The notes under the pieces: model-generated
Database searches by the model: none
Seen by the model: only the letters and a program-made list of their open reading frames with translations
Told to the model about the DNA's origin: nothing
Made by a program: the position numbers and the translations under genes
Part shown: positions 45,866-58,316 of the stretch, piece after piece
Layout: each line of letters begins with the position of its first letter
Numbering within the stretch: the first letter of the stretch is position 1
Source of the DNA: Sternotherus odoratus
Taxonomy: Eukaryota > Chordata > Testudines > Kinosternidae
Direction: 5' to 3'
Assembly (NCBI GenBank): GCA_032164245.1
Contig: JAVMKO010000002.1
Location: 176,582,920 to 176,646,919, forward strand
Length of the DNA stretch: 64,000 bases

Positions 45866-45994
45866 CCAAGTTCTAATGTGAAGAGGCTAACAGGCAAACC
45901 ATGAAAAGGGAGGACAACAGTTACAATAATATCATGTGGTTACTTTATTAAGGGACATACACAACTTGAGGTTTCTGGGATGTTTTGATTTATT

Positions 45995-46300
45995 TACATA
46001 TAAGAACTTGGGGTACCTTCCTGACTACATTAGCTAATAGCCATTAATGAACATAGCTATCTTCCATGAACTTACCCAATTCTTTTTTTAAAACCCAGTT
46101 ATACTTTTGGCCCTCACAATATCACATAGCAGTAAATTTCACAGATTAATTGCATTGTGTACAAAAGTATTTACTCTTGTTTGTATTAAACCTGATGCCT
46201 ATTCATTTAACTAGGTGACCCCTTGTTTTTGTATTGTGGGAAAGGGTAAATAACACTTCTCTATTCATTTTTTCCCCACACCACTCATATGTCAAATGCA
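45995..46300 (-). mobile_element. CR1-type LINE, ORF2 C-terminal and 3' segment
   Basis: Plus strand reads TTAGCTAATAGCCATTAATG, then CAATTC...AAACCCAGTTATAC, TTGGCCCTCACAATATCAC, CACAGATTAATTGCATTGTG and GGTGACCCCTTGTTTTTGTA. Reverse complemented this is the decayed C-terminal coding end (an RTVNLWNSLP-like block) and stop region of the same CR1 family as 5493-5754, displaced further 5' in the element. Confidence 0.75.
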
Positions 46301-46548
46301 CTTTTCACACACCAAAGAAGTGAGTATTTAGGGATTTGAATGAAGGGGTGAGGGTTAGCAAATAGGGATGGGGAGGACTGTGTTTAAAAAGGCACAGGAG
46401 GAGGAAATGGATGAAGAGGACACGGAGAATGGTAGTGATTGACACAACTGTTTATTTGAGCTAGTCCCATGACTTCAGCTTCCACAAAAACAAGGATTGG
46501 TGACTAACATGGGTAAAATAAGAAAAAAAACCCACTACTAATCTTTTT

Positions 46549-47215
46549 GTAACTGTTGTTCTTTGAGATGCATTGCACATGTCCATTCCATGTTAAGTGG
46601 GCACATGCCATGTGCACAGTAGCAGGGTTTTTTTTTCCCTCAGTGGTATTTGTCAGCTCTAGTGGCCTCTGGTGCTGTGAACACATGAGCTGGTATAAGG
46701 GGGTCCGGCCGACCCCACACCCACTTAGGTCCTTCTTGCCAGCAACTCTGACAGAGGAGTAGGAGGGTGGTTCGTGGAACAGACGTGCAACACATCTTGA
46801 AAAATAACAGTTACAGAAAGTTTAGTAACCATTTTTTTTCTTTGAGTGCTTACACATGCCCATTCTATATTAGGTGACTCCCAAGCAGTACCACAGGAGG
46901 TGGGATCAGAGTTCATGGACATACTGACCGCAACACAGCGCTACTAAAACCAGTCAAAACCTTGCTATGTGATAGCATAGTTGGATGAAAATATATGTAC
47001 CAATGACCAAGTCACCGCTCTACAGATATCCTGAATCAGAACCTGGGCTAGGAACATCACTGCAAAAACATACACCCTCCTAGAATGGACCTGCACTATA
47101 GCCGGTGGTGGGACCCGCGCCTGCTCGTAGCATGTGCGGATGCATGATGTGATCCAGGATGAAATCCTCTGAGCTGAAATAGGAAGGCTAGTGTGTAGAT
47201 ACCCACACACTCACT
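46549..47215 (-). mobile_element. Second DIRS-like element: recombinase end and terminal unit
   Basis: On the minus strand a tyrosine-recombinase C-terminus (47210 to 46965) is followed by a terminal unit (46814-46549) with inverted ends: GTAACTGTTGTTCTTTGAG at the left and, reverse complemented, GTAACTGTTATTTTTCAAG at the right. The ends match those at 26144-26389. The RT and RNase H are absent, so it is truncated at its 5' side near 47215. Confidence 0.7.
46965..47210 (-). pseudogene. DIRS-like tyrosine recombinase C-terminal fragment
   Basis: An open stretch of 81 codons contains AQRISSWITSCIRTCYEQA, VQVHSRRVYVF and QDICRAVTWSLVHIFSSNY. It aligns with the fragment near 26600 (xxxSELYRAITWTSVHTFSNHY). 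The H-x-x-R motif (HSRR) and the expected nucleophilic Tyr (SNY) are retained. It recombines cDNA in intact relatives; here only the C-terminal third is left. Confidence 0.7.
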
Positions 47216-50098
47216 CCATATGTGCTTTTACATAATTATTTAATCTGGAAACTAAAGGGTTATACACCTGTTATAGTGTATTCACTCAGGCTAAAATGGA
47301 GCCCACATGAGCCATTGTGCTGTGATTGTCTAGCACAGGAAAGGTGATATGCTCTTGAAACTAGTGTTGCAGTCCCAGGGTACTCAAATGTTTTCAGAAT
47401 ACAGCCATATCTAAAACAAAGATATTAGCCTTGAGCAGATGTAGTGGCAAGCAGGTGTGCATGGAGCTGGTTGTAGTTTCTTGCCTTAGGGCTGCCCTAG
47501 CCCCCCACAATTCAGAGCAGGAGGAATCCTACTTTAGTTTGCAGTGCTGGTGTAAGGATAGGAAGCTCATTTCTGTCACACCTCCCTGCTCCTGACACAC
47601 CCTCAGCCCACACATGACTCTGCGCTTTCTTACATGGAGCTGAGCGTTGGGTCCTTTACCGTAGCAGGGGAATTCTCTGCTGGGAACTTTCTACAACATA
47701 AATGTGACGCATATACTGGACTTAGCAGAAGAGAGAATTTGGGCCATTTTCTTTTGGGTATCACACTTTCAAAACACAGCTCAGAAGGGAAGTGACCTAG
47801 CATCCCCATGGCAAATACAGCAATTACCAGATGGCAAAGTAATATTAGAACAGTATTTAATTCACCTTGAGATTCTTTTACTGTGACTTAACGGCCGGAA
47901 AAAAGGAAGAAAGCAGCTACTGTGACTATCCCCACAGGCCATCAGCAAGATGTACGTGGTCCACTGGTGGTCAGTGGAACACACCATTTGGGAATCAATA
48001 CTCTTTTTGTTCTGTGTCTGTACAGCACCATGGCTAAGGCTCCTAGGCTCTATGACACTACAAATAATACCACCACCACCACCTCCTGCACAGACCAGTG
48101 CAGAAAAGTAACTGGAGAGCTACCACTGTGCTGGCTTTTGAAGATGTTGAGTCTGTTTTTATCTTGTTGCTATCTAGAAAACATCTTGGTTTAGTAAAAG
48201 TTTCAGTGATGAAATCCAGATGGGTGCTTCATGAGTCTTTGAGTCACAGCAACTTTTTTCAACTAGGAACCTAAAAAAATAGTAGGCATTGAAAAGGGGG
48301 AAAAAAATCATCTTACCAGCTGTAAATGTTAACCTCCTCTTTAAGAACTAGGCTAAACATGGCAAGCAGAAGTACTTAAATCTATGCCCTACTTTTGGGA
48401 TGAATCCCAAATAAGAGACTCAAAATGCAAAAAATATGCTTAACCCAGGCCTTTATAGCAACAAACTTCCAGTTTGTAAAGTAAGTGGCTTATATTAAAA
48501 TCTTAGAGGTTTTGAAGGCAGCTCTCTTTTCCTGCATTTGCTCGTTCTAGAGTAGAAAAGCTGGTTTAGTTCAGGATCATGTTGTCAGTTTTTGGAGTGT
48601 GCATGCCTTACATCTGTAAAACAGTGCTTCTGAAACCTTCATCCCTCATTTTCCATATCTATTTCACTCAACCACTGTCACAATATTGTAGTAGTTCCTG
48701 TCTGCAACAGTTCTAAGGGTTCTGATGCATTAGGCAAGCCAGGAATGGTCTGCACCTACTATAACAAGTGCACATGCTACAGACAACTTGTACAATCATT
48801 ATAAAATCTAATGAACGTGTAAAGCCAGGGCCACAGAACTAGACTCCTCGTATTTCTGCTACAGAAACAAAGTTCAACCACACCTGAGCTGAGTAACTGC
48901 TATAGCTCCTAGCAGTAGGTCCTCTATCCCTTTTGAGGACCAGTCTCCAGAGGACAATATCACTCACTCATTCACAAGCCAGTACATTACAGCGCCATCC
49001 TGCAGTTTTGGAACATTTTTCTACCCTAGGGTGTGTATGGTTAAAGCCATGCTGATTTCTACAGATCCCTATAAAACAATACAAAGGCACCTTCCAAAAT
49101 AATGATAGCGCCACGTGGCAGGGAAAGAGAGGTAGAATGGCTCCATTCAGTATATACACTGAATGCAGAAGGCAAATAGCTACACTGGAAGACATATTTT
49201 ATGAAGCCACTTTCAAGCAGAGTGAATTTTGGGGAATGGAGGGGATGGAAACATTTACATAAAAAGCAGTTTACTCAATCAACATTTTTTTAAAAAATTA
49301 GTTTTTCAGTATTTCAGGTATTGGTGTTTGTTCAGCGTGATCTCCCACTCAGCCCTGCCACACCTCCAATCTAATCCTGCACTGAAAACAGAAAACAATG
49401 TTTGATCTCAGAACCTGTAGACATGGGAATTAACTATTAAATACAAGGGGCCAAATTCAGATATCCTGAGGTAAGCAAAGACCAGCTTGAGTAGAAGGAA
49501 ATGAGCCATGAGGAATCTAAGAGAATCTAAGAGAGCAAAGAAAAGGAAATCTTTTAAACAGGCAGGTGATGTGATGAGTGCTGATAGTACAAGAGAGAAG
49601 GATGCAGCATGCAAACTGCAGGTAACATTAAAATCATCCCACTTACAAAGAAAAGACAACTACTAAGAGAGTTTAAATAAGCATTCAGCTAATTCTCTAC
49701 CTAAATACATTAAGTTTTTATAAACGGGAATGCCCTGAAGTCAGATTGCCAATATTTTTCATTGTAGTCAATGCAGCTAATATTGCTGCTTTGCAGCACT
49801 TTATCTGGTTCATTTTACATGCCCTGGAATGCAAACAGTCACAACAAAAGGCAGCAGAAGTAGATCACCAAGGACAAATATGGGCCTTCAAGAAGGATCC
49901 TTAAGTGCATGTGTAGGGGAAAAGGATTACGACATCTGGACCTCTCAATATTCTTAATGAACTAATCTCAAATTATAATCTCTCTTTGCAACCTAACAGA
50001 CAGCGAAAATCCAATGTAACATTGACTTCATTTATGACAGGATGGGTCCAAACAAATACTAAAATGTATTCTGGATGGTTGTTTTCTCAGGTCCTTTT
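47216..50098. other. Non-coding stretch, no gene seen
   Basis: No transposon or exon recognised. A CAC/ACC run occurs at 48070-48085. Frames at 47922-48194 and 48968-49195 have no recognisable domain. Confidence 0.5.
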
Positions 50099-50170
50099 TA
50101 GGGACCTGATCCAAAGCTCATTAAAGTCAATGGAAAGTCCCCCATTGACTACAATGCCCTTTGGAGCCTA
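50099..50170. repeat. Short palindromic element, GTCAATG-core family
   Basis: Left arm ACCTGATCCAAAGCTCATTA then AAGTCAATGGA; right arm CCCCATTGACTACAATGCCC then TTTGGAGCC. The arms are an imperfect inverted repeat. Same family as 17171-17226 and 59358-59435. Confidence 0.65.
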
Positions 50171-50920
50171 CTGATTTGCACTGAATGCATACTACAAAAA
50201 CAGCTCTTTTCTCATTAAAAATCATTTAAAAGTGTTATCTTGAAAAGGGGACTAAGTTAATTAAATATACCAACACTCTTGAGTAGTTCAGCCCTTCCCA
50301 AACCAACTCCCGGGAAGAACTGGATGGTTTAAAAGTCATCTGTTTGCGTATGGCAAAGAAAACTGTGAAACAATGGTCAGAGAATAATAAGATAAAGAGA
50401 TGAAAAAAAAGAGGTGTGTAATATGCAGCAAGGTCTCATACCATCTATCTTGCCTCAGGCAGGAAGTTCACTCTGTCTTTAAACAACAGTTCCATAAATA
50501 GATAGACTTCTTGCCTTTTCTCAATAGTGTTCTTAGTATGTGGTCTAATACAGCGGTTCTCTGAGAAAACAGATCTGGAACTTACAGCAACTAGAAAAAT
50601 ACCATTAAGTATCATGCTGAATGTAAAGCTAACCAAACAGTACAGTTACCAAACATTCTACTATTTTCCCCATGTCTGCCAGTGGTAGATACTTTCTTCT
50701 ACATCACCCTGAAAACAGTGCTCAATTCCTTTATTGATTTTTTTCAGCTTATCAAATCAAGACTTAGAGCTAGACTCTCTACACACATCAGAGATGGCCT
50801 GCTGGAGAGCTGGCTACAGACCTAGTCGCACTATTGGGAGCTCCTCCAACTTGTGTCTTCTCGTGACAGTCCCTAAGGCCATCTCTCTTGAAAAAAAAAA
50901 AGGTGTTTTTATCTCCAGCT

Positions 50921-51064
50921 GGGCTAACTTGAGTTAAATCCTAGTGAAGACAAGGCTGTTTGCAATTTTCACATGAGTTCGCAGATCTTTCACTCAACCT
51001 TTTAACTTGTGCGACAACTGCAAATGGCATGGTCTTCACTAGGACCTTACCTCGAGTTAGCTAA
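50921..51064. repeat. MITE-like inverted repeat
   Basis: Left arm GGCTAACTTGAGTTAAATCC, TAGTGAAGACAAGGC, TTTGCAATTTTC; right arm, reverse complemented, GCTAACTCGAGGTAAGGTCC, TAGTGAAGACCATGCC, TTTGCAGTTGTC. The arms are about 50 bp each around a 40-bp loop. No transposase. Confidence 0.7.
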
Positions 51065-51086
51065 CACGCCTCTTTTCCTATGGGAT

Positions 51087-52335
51087 TGTGAGGGGTTGCC
51101 CCCCTTTAAGGTGCCACCTGATGTACTGGGCTACCACTGAGCCTGCTTCTTCTGTCAGCCAGGGTCCCCTTTACCCAGTCTTGCTGAGTCAGGCTCTTAT
51201 GCCTCCTCTAGCACACAGACAGGCAGGGCCACATCCAGAAAGAGACACTGAGATCAGCTCTGGGAATACTCAGCTGACGGGACTTGTCCCAGCACTCAGG
51301 TGCCCACCTCCCTTGGAGTGCAGACCCAAAGATATGTCATCTTGCACAGTACAGAAAGATCCGTACAGCACAAGCTCATACAAATTCATCCTCTCCCTCA
51401 ATGTGAAGAGAAATATGCACAGCTTCTTGCCCTCCCAGATATGGATTGCCCAAACTGGGCTGAATAATAAAGAAAAACAAGTTTATTAACTATAAAAGGT
51501 AGATTTTAAGTGATTATAATTGATAGCAAATAAAACAAAGCAGATTACCAAGGAAATAAAACAAAACATGCATACTAAGCTTAGGATCTTAAAGAAACTG
51601 GTTTCAAGAAGCAATTTCCCACCCTAAATGTTATTTTAGGTAAGTTGCAGAGTTTCAGTAGCTTAGAGTTCCAGTTATTTCTTCTTACAGACTGGGCCCG
51701 TCTCAGTGTGGACCCGCTCCTGCCTTTCCCTTCAGGTTTGTTCCTTTGTCCCTTCAGGTTCTTTTAGCCATCCTTCTTGAGTAGACCAGATCAACCCCAT
51801 CCCCAGTCTTTAAAAAGGATGTACCTAAGAAAAGGCTCCTTTGTTTAATCCCCATTCCTCTACAGTGGAAAAGTACCAGTTGCATCCAAGGGGGGTATTA
51901 TTTATCAGGTGACATTATCACCTGACCCTGTAGTGTCAATGACACATCCCAGGAAAGTCTTCAGGAAGGTGGGAGATTAGCATCTTCAGAATTCTAGTGT
52001 CCTTCTTAAATGGGTCATTTAGAAGGATTGCCTACTGTCTGGTGGGCATCCCCCCCCCCCCCCGTACATACACAGGTGTAATTGTTACACAGTCAATATT
52101 CCTAACTTTAGATAGAGAAATGATGCATACAAATTAGATATCACATCAGCAAATCGTAACCTTTCCAGTGATATCTTACATGAGCCATCTTGCATAAAGT
52201 ATATCTTAGTTATACCATATTCATATCATAATCATATTTCTATGAAGAAATGTGTGTAACATCACAGGGATCATCCACCTTTGCAGGATAGCTGGAGTAC
52301 ATCAACTTCTCGCAGTTCGTCCTCCAAACCATGAC
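51087..52335. mobile_element. LTR/ERV-like repeat, boundaries approximate
   Basis: Runs from TGTGAGGGGTTGCCCC to about ...AACCATGACA, so TG...CA in either direction. It contains words I associate with a common turtle LTR-type repeat: CTTTAAGGTGCCACCTGATG, AAGTTTATTAACTATAAAAG, TAGATTTTAAGTGATTATAA and, near the right end, AAATGTGTGTAACATCACAG. No target duplication was found and the orientation is uncertain. The 133-codon frame at 51088-51489 lies inside it and shows no viral protein motif. Confidence 0.5.
52050..52063 (+). repeat. C14 homopolymer
   Basis: Fourteen C residues inside the LTR-like repeat. Confidence 0.9.
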
Positions 52336-52463
52336 ACTGACCTTTTTGTTCCAGTGTGCCCCCTCCACTAGGGGGTACAGGAAGGAAGGCATAGGAGCCG
52401 ACTACATCAGCTCTACATCTGCTGAGGATTCCCCCACTTGAGAGATATGGGCAGTCTCTACAC

Positions 52464-52710
52464 CAGTGGTCCCCAAACTTTTTCTGTCATGTCCCTTCCC
52501 TGTAATGGAATCTGTCTGCACCTCCTCCTCCAGGGACTGAGGCTGGGGCCGGAACTGTGGTTAGGGCAGGGAGTGGGGCCTCAGCCAGAGCCAGGAGCTG
52601 TGGGCTTGGCTGGAGCCAGGTGCGAGGGCAGAGTGAGGCCAGGCCCTGGTTTCTCCACATCCCCCCTCAAATGTTCCTCCTTGTCCCACTCCACTGTTTG
52701 GGGACCACTG
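52464..52710. mobile_element. hAT-like MITE with perfect TIRs and 8-bp target duplication
   Basis: The 247-bp element has identical 15-bp terminal inverted repeats, CAGTGGTCCCCAAAC, and is flanked by the perfect octamer CTCTACAC (52456-52463 and 52711-52718). The interior is G+C-rich with GGAGCCAG/GGCCAGGC words. The small size and lack of transposase make it a non-autonomous hAT derivative. Frames at 52438-52818 and 52557-52760 cross it and are not genes. Confidence 0.92.
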
Positions 52711-52718
52711 CTCTACAC

Positions 52719-53690
52719 CCTTTCCTGCAGAGTGGTGCTAAGAGCAAAAGCAGGCTTTAAAATGCCATCCACTCTTCACTATAACAGAGATAAAAAAGGT
52801 TGGCTTTCAGCAAGGTAAGTAGGAACCTAGCAGCACAAAACAAAATGACATTAAAGGGGGTCAATGGAGTGAGACCCCTGTGCATGTTACATTTACTATT
52901 CTCCTATCACTCACTCATTTTTCATTCTACAATCTTCCTTAACATGGAAAATACAGTTTCCATTAATGGTGCCTTCCATTATGATGTGTGTGTTAGTTTA
53001 TTTAAATGGAACAATTTTCTAAAAGGGAATACTACCATCTGGGAGAGTCTCACACTTAACTCCAAATTTTTGGCAGATCTCTATAATCAGGTCAGCACCA
53101 CTTTTAGCAAATTGGCAGTTCCTCCTGCAGTACCTTACTGCAGTTCTGAAGCCCTCATTAGAAGGTTAGGACATTCCTGTGAACTCAGATTATAAAACAG
53201 CTCTTTCCCTCTTATTTATTTATTTTTAGGATGAATTTTGTCTCAGAAGGATGTGAGTAGCCAAAGGAAAAAAAGAAAAAGACCAATGCTGTCTAGAATT
53301 GCAGTCCCTTCGCACTAACCTCTAAGCAGAGCCAAATATTTATCAATTTCTGCAGCAACTATTACAGCATGTAAATCTGATTGTTGGGAGGGGTCTATTT
53401 CTGACATCATGGGTGTTAGTAACTAGTCCCAAATCAGGTAACAGACTGAATTTTGGGGGAAATTGGTACTTTTTGACCTGAACAGCAGGTCAACATTCAA
53501 GTCTGTGTGTGTTTCAGTTGGGAATAGAAATTGGTGGTAGCCAAGTATTTTTTCTTTGATGCAATCTTGTTTATTTACAAGGAATGTACAAAGTCCTGTC
53601 TCTCTGAACATAGAAGGAACCAAGAACAAAAAAGAAGTTCTTAGCTTACCAGTGCCCAAGCCTCTCTCTAGCTTTTTTTCCAGGTTCATA
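52719..53690. other. Non-coding stretch, no gene seen
   Basis: A+T-rich, unrecognised. The 131-codon frame at 52800-53195 and the minus-strand frame at 53423-53791 have no recognisable domain. Confidence 0.5.
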
Positions 53691-53869
53691 TAGGGGTCAG
53701 CAACGTGTCTGTACACTGACACAAGTGTCCGTGGTAAAAATGTTGAGGTCCGTGGTAATTTTGCAAGAAATGTTGAAGGACTGAGTGACATAACCCTCCC
53801 AAATGTCCATCACTAAGTACGGTAATTTGGTTAAGTGTCCGTCGTGCAACATAGTGTTGCTGACCCCTA
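53691..53869. mobile_element. hAT-like MITE, TAGGGGTCAGCAAC ends
   Basis: The 14-bp terminal inverted repeats TAGGGGTCAGCAAC (53691-53704) and GTTGCTGACCCCTA (53856-53869) are perfect. The interior repeats AAGTGTCCGT and GTCCGTGGTAA words. No matching 8-bp flanks could be found, so the exact ends may differ by a base or two. Confidence 0.75.
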
Positions 53870-54935
53870 GCATCACACTGTGTTTCCAGGCTCCTGCTTG
53901 GCTTTTTATTGCCTCTTTCTGTTCTTGTCTGTGACTTTGGCATCAGTATCTATGCATTCTCTAACACTCCCAATTATAACTGTGCTGAAAGACCAGGATC
54001 CCAAAGATGACTAAAAAACAGTTCCACGAGGAACTCTTTCTTAGTCTAAGCTCTTCAAGGTGGAAGTAGTCTTCCTCTAGGTGTCTGGAGATCTTACCCC
54101 ATCACTGTGCCCCAATCCGGATTTAGCCCTCAGAGTTCAAACAAACATGAAAATGTAGCAATTTTTATTTTTTTATAAAGTCTTCAAGGAGATGTCTCAA
54201 CATCATAGGCCCAGACTCAGGCCAAGGTTATGTCAGATTTTTCTAGGATTAGCCCAAGGGGCAGGTTCCCAGCATGGACAATCGGTGAGAACAGGTTGTA
54301 ATAGCAGAAAATAGCTGAAATTTCTCCTCCATCGAGAGAGCAAGTGTGGCCCAAAAAGCTGGCAGCTCTGCTATGGGGAAGGTGCAGGGTAACTGGAGAA
54401 CATTCAAAGTCAGCACATCCCTCTCAGAAGCCTCCAACTAGGCTCCTTTGGATCTGGACAGCAACTTAAAACTGCTCCCCATGGTGGAAACCCAGAGGAA
54501 GGACGGATGGCAGCAACACCATCTACCTGCTGTCTAGGTCAATTCTCTTGGAGTGGAGTGGACATGAAAGCTAAATCCAGACTATTGTACTCTGCCTCCT
54601 ATTTCACCACTTTATTCTGTCCCAGCTTCACAAATCCCTCCACCCTTCAGGTCCTCCTCTCACTCTTTCCTATTCCATGCAGAGTCATGCCCTGTGCTGA
54701 TAACCCTCTCCTGGTTTCACGCCTCTATGCCACCACCTCCTCCTCCATGTTTACTATGTGTGCCCTCCCCTCTGCCTCTTCTCCATTCCCACTCCCAAAT
54801 AAAGTCTGTTATGCATCTAGCAGACATTGGCACTATCTACATATAAATAGTAACAAATATAAAAAGTGAGTTGCAAGGTAAGTTCCCCTATTTGGATTTG
54901 TTGCTACTTTAACAGTTGGCACACTGTGTTTCAAA
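53870..54935. other. Non-coding stretch, no gene seen
   Basis: No recognised element. The pyrimidine-rich 54580-54800 carries a 120-codon plus-strand frame (54507-54869) without recognisable domain. Confidence 0.5.
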
Positions 54936-55236
54936 GGGTATGTCTACACTATCCACCGGATTGGCGGGTAGCGATCGATTGATTGGAGTGTCAATTTATG
55001 GCATCTAGTCTAGACGCGATAAATTGATCCCCAAGTGCTCTCCCATCGACTCCCATATTCCACCACTGTGAGAGGTGCAGGCAGAGTCAACGGGGCAGCG
55101 GCAACAGTCGACTCACTGCCATGAAGACACCGTGGTAGGTCGATCTAAGTACATCGACTTCAGCTACGCTATTCTCATAGCTGAAGTTGCATATCTTAGA
55201 TCGATCAACCCCTCCCTCCCAGCATAGACCAGGGCT
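54936..55236. mobile_element. Turtle-type palindromic MITE (TCTACACT ends, TCGAT-rich)
   Basis: Starts GGGTATGTCTACACTATCC and ends AGCATAGACCAGGGCT. The interior has TCTAGTCTAGACGCGATAAA, TTGATCCCCAAG, and a hairpin AGCTACGCTATTCTCATAGC flanked by inverted TTAGATCGATC and GATCTAAGTACATCGA words. CpG-rich TCGA/CGAT words stand out from the surrounding A+T-rich DNA. It matches the layout of a very abundant turtle element. Confidence 0.75.
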
Positions 55237-58200
55237 AAGGTAGGTTAAATATTTGTTTACCCTCTACAGTTAATCACAAGGCAATTATAAATAGGAAAGT
55301 ACAGAGTTTTAAAGCTTCAGGTGAATAGATAATCTCATTTTACAAATAAAGCTTCAGGTCTGTCTGCTCTAGTCAGACTTACTGTACTGAGCAGGGTTTA
55401 GTTATCAAGCCAGGACTTTAGTTTACATGCAAACCAATGAAGGGGACTAACATGCAGAGCCATCAAGTACTATGACAAATGAAAAACAAGTGAAGAAAAA
55501 CCAAGCACAAGCACTTTTCCTTGCTTAGATTTTGTGTGTCATGAGTGTAATTTTCATAATGCTTTGAAATTATTTAGCATAAGTACAAAGATTCCACTTC
55601 AAACCCTACGATGCAGGACTTCCTTCGATCTCAAAGAGCAGCTACACAATGCCATAGAACACTTCACATAACTTTACAGAAATAATACCACTACTAAGAC
55701 CACTGATTTTAAGGGCAATACAATTTCAAGACTTGCACAACACTCCAATTTATTCACTTTTTCCTGTGTGGAAAATGCAATGTAATGCAACCTCTTGGCA
55801 TGTGCCCATAGCTGTTAAAAGTCCTGAAACATAACTAAACTGAAAGAGTGGCAGCTAAAGAAAACTCAAAGAACTGCCAGAAAAAGAAACTCTGCACGCC
55901 TACTCTACTACTCTATCTCTACATCTTTGTCTTTTTCTCAGGGTTCACTCTCCCAATGCCCGGAACCCTCCTCCCATGTTGATTCACCATGTCGACTCCT
56001 GTGTTGAATCACCATGTTGATTCACTTAGCCTTCTCCAAGTCCCTTCTGAAAAAGCATTTCTCCCAAAAGGTCTGAAAATCCTAATCCTCCCTGGCAGAA
56101 GTGTTAAATTAATTATAGGAATTTCTGAAAGAAAGAGAAGGAGAAAGAGAAAGCAATCACCACAATGGAGCCCCACAGCTTTTCAACAACATTCCTTAGT
56201 CTCTACATCTATTATATAGATGTTGAGCTCTTTGAGGAGAAAATCTTGGGGCAGATTCTGAACTAGTGTAAATTTGTGTCCATTGATCTCAGTTAACATA
56301 TTTGCTGGCCTGACCAAATATATTCATAACTGCCTGTAAAGTACCTAACCCACTGCTAGTGCCATATAAATAATAAATAATCATGTGAATTGGTTATGTA
56401 AATATTACATTTCTAAAAAGTCTAGACGAGAATAATCTCTATACTGATACGTCTTTTGTTCTCCACACCGAAGACTGGCTCCTTTTCCCTTTAATATTGC
56501 CTCCAACCACACTAAAGAGGTGTCCCGAAAGTGCACTGGATTTTGGACAACAGCAATTTTTGCCAGAGCTGACATCTCAGATCACAGTACAATTGTTTTC
56601 AAATATATAACTCACAATGGAATGACAGTAAAAACTGTCAAGCTCAACATCACTAGCTAATGAAAACTAAAGTTTTAGTGGATGGACTGTAGATTAAGTA
56701 TTTGGCATTTTAAATGCTATTAGCATAGTATCTCTCTTCCCCAAGAAACTACTATCATAAAATAGCCAATAAAAATGCTGTAGCATCAGGAGTCTGCAAA
56801 TCTTGACAGTGATAAGCACTCCTTTTAATATTAAACCCCATCATCTTCATGTCTGTTTTTCTAAAGTAGCTTCTATCTATGGCTACCATTCAAAGAGCAA
56901 AACACTGCAATCTCAGAAGACTGACAACAGACAGCCTTCCCTTGTGTAACCCTGCTACAACTACAGGATACTGACTTTTATCATTATCAAGGGCCTTTTG
57001 AAATGTGCATTGAATATCGTGTTCACATTAACAAGTCCCGAGAAAGCCTTAACATGTGACAATCAGGGGTCAAAGTATAATTTTTTCATGAAAATGGACT
57101 TTCCCCATTTACCATTAATATATAAATAAAAATATTCCAGTCACATTTAAATCATCTGCATTTCAAAAGGTTTATTATTTTCTGTTCAGAACTGATACAT
57201 TTTATTGTATTTTAGATATGTGGACACAGAGAGACCTTATGCTTTGTTTTGTCCTCCTACTTGCCTATTCCACAATGAGAAAGCTTAAGTAATAAATTAT
57301 TACTCTGATGTGAAAACCTAGAGGAAGGTTATACAGGAGCATGCTTCTGTTTACATATACTCAACATAAATAATTACCTATTAAAAGATGAAAACAGACA
57401 ATTGCATGACCTATAAGAGCAACAAAGTTTAATTCACATTTACAGATGTAAATTCATCTTAAAGGAACTTGTTCCCATAATCAATGTTTACTTGAAAGTC
57501 ATACATTGTATATGATGTATTGTCAGTAGCCCAAGCTGTTTCTATTTGACCCAATCTTTTTCAGCCATTTTATCCATTTTGTTAAGAACATTAGAAACTT
57601 CTACTAAACGTTTGTGCATGCAATCAAACTTCAAATGGTTACATCAGATGCTTCACTGCCTTGATACATTCTAGCTAACTCAAAGCACTGCTTAATGGTT
57701 AGGAAAAAGCTGCAAAAGAGCAATGGAAGCAAATGGAAATTCTATTAAAGATACATTAAAGTGACAGGATTTTTACAAAGCTGATTTCCATGACAGCCTT
57801 CTGCTCTTAAGTGATGAGATCTATCACAAATGAAACAGTATTTGGACTCTGAAATACAGCTGATTAAGTAAATTGTACTTCTTCAAACTGGAAAATCCTC
57901 TCAGTAGAAAAGGATTGGTCATTAAAAACTGTTGACTTCATTGCATAGTTCAGCAATAAACACTGAATATCATGGGTCAAATTCATCTCCAGTGTAGTTC
58001 TAACAGAGCTAACAGAGTGAGCTAGGATAAATTTACTAGAGTAAATTTGACCCTGACTTTTCAGCAGGTCAAATTGGTTTAGACCATTTTATTTTTAAGA
58101 GTTAAACACATTGTTCAATAGTGAAATAGCTGCTTGGTATACATAAAAGCTGAAAAACATACCACAGGAATGCAAAGTTAGGATGATCTTATAATCCTTG

Positions 58201-58316
58201 TTTATTCAGACTACTCCATCAGACTATTTCAGAGCCCACAGGAGCTCCACAGATAAGATACATCCATATGTATAAAACAAAAGGTTTGTGATAAGATAGT
58301 ATAGAGACCTTTTAAA
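55237..58316. other. Non-coding stretch with small ancient repeats
   Basis: No gene recognised. 56325-56395 (GCCTGTAAAGTACCTAACCC ... AGTGCCATATAAATAATAAA) looks like an L2/CORE-SINE tail. 57969-58058 (GGTCAAATTCATCTCCAGTG ... AGAGTAAATTTGACCC) is an imperfect palindrome of the micro-element type. 56250-56295 is a related fragment. Confidence 0.45.

Noticed and set aside
51088..51489. 133-codon frame considered as a retroviral coding remnant
   Set aside because: No retroviral protein motif is visible; it lies in an LTR-like non-coding repeat.
52438..52818. 126-codon frame
   Set aside because: It spans the hAT-like MITE 52464-52710 and unrelated flanks.
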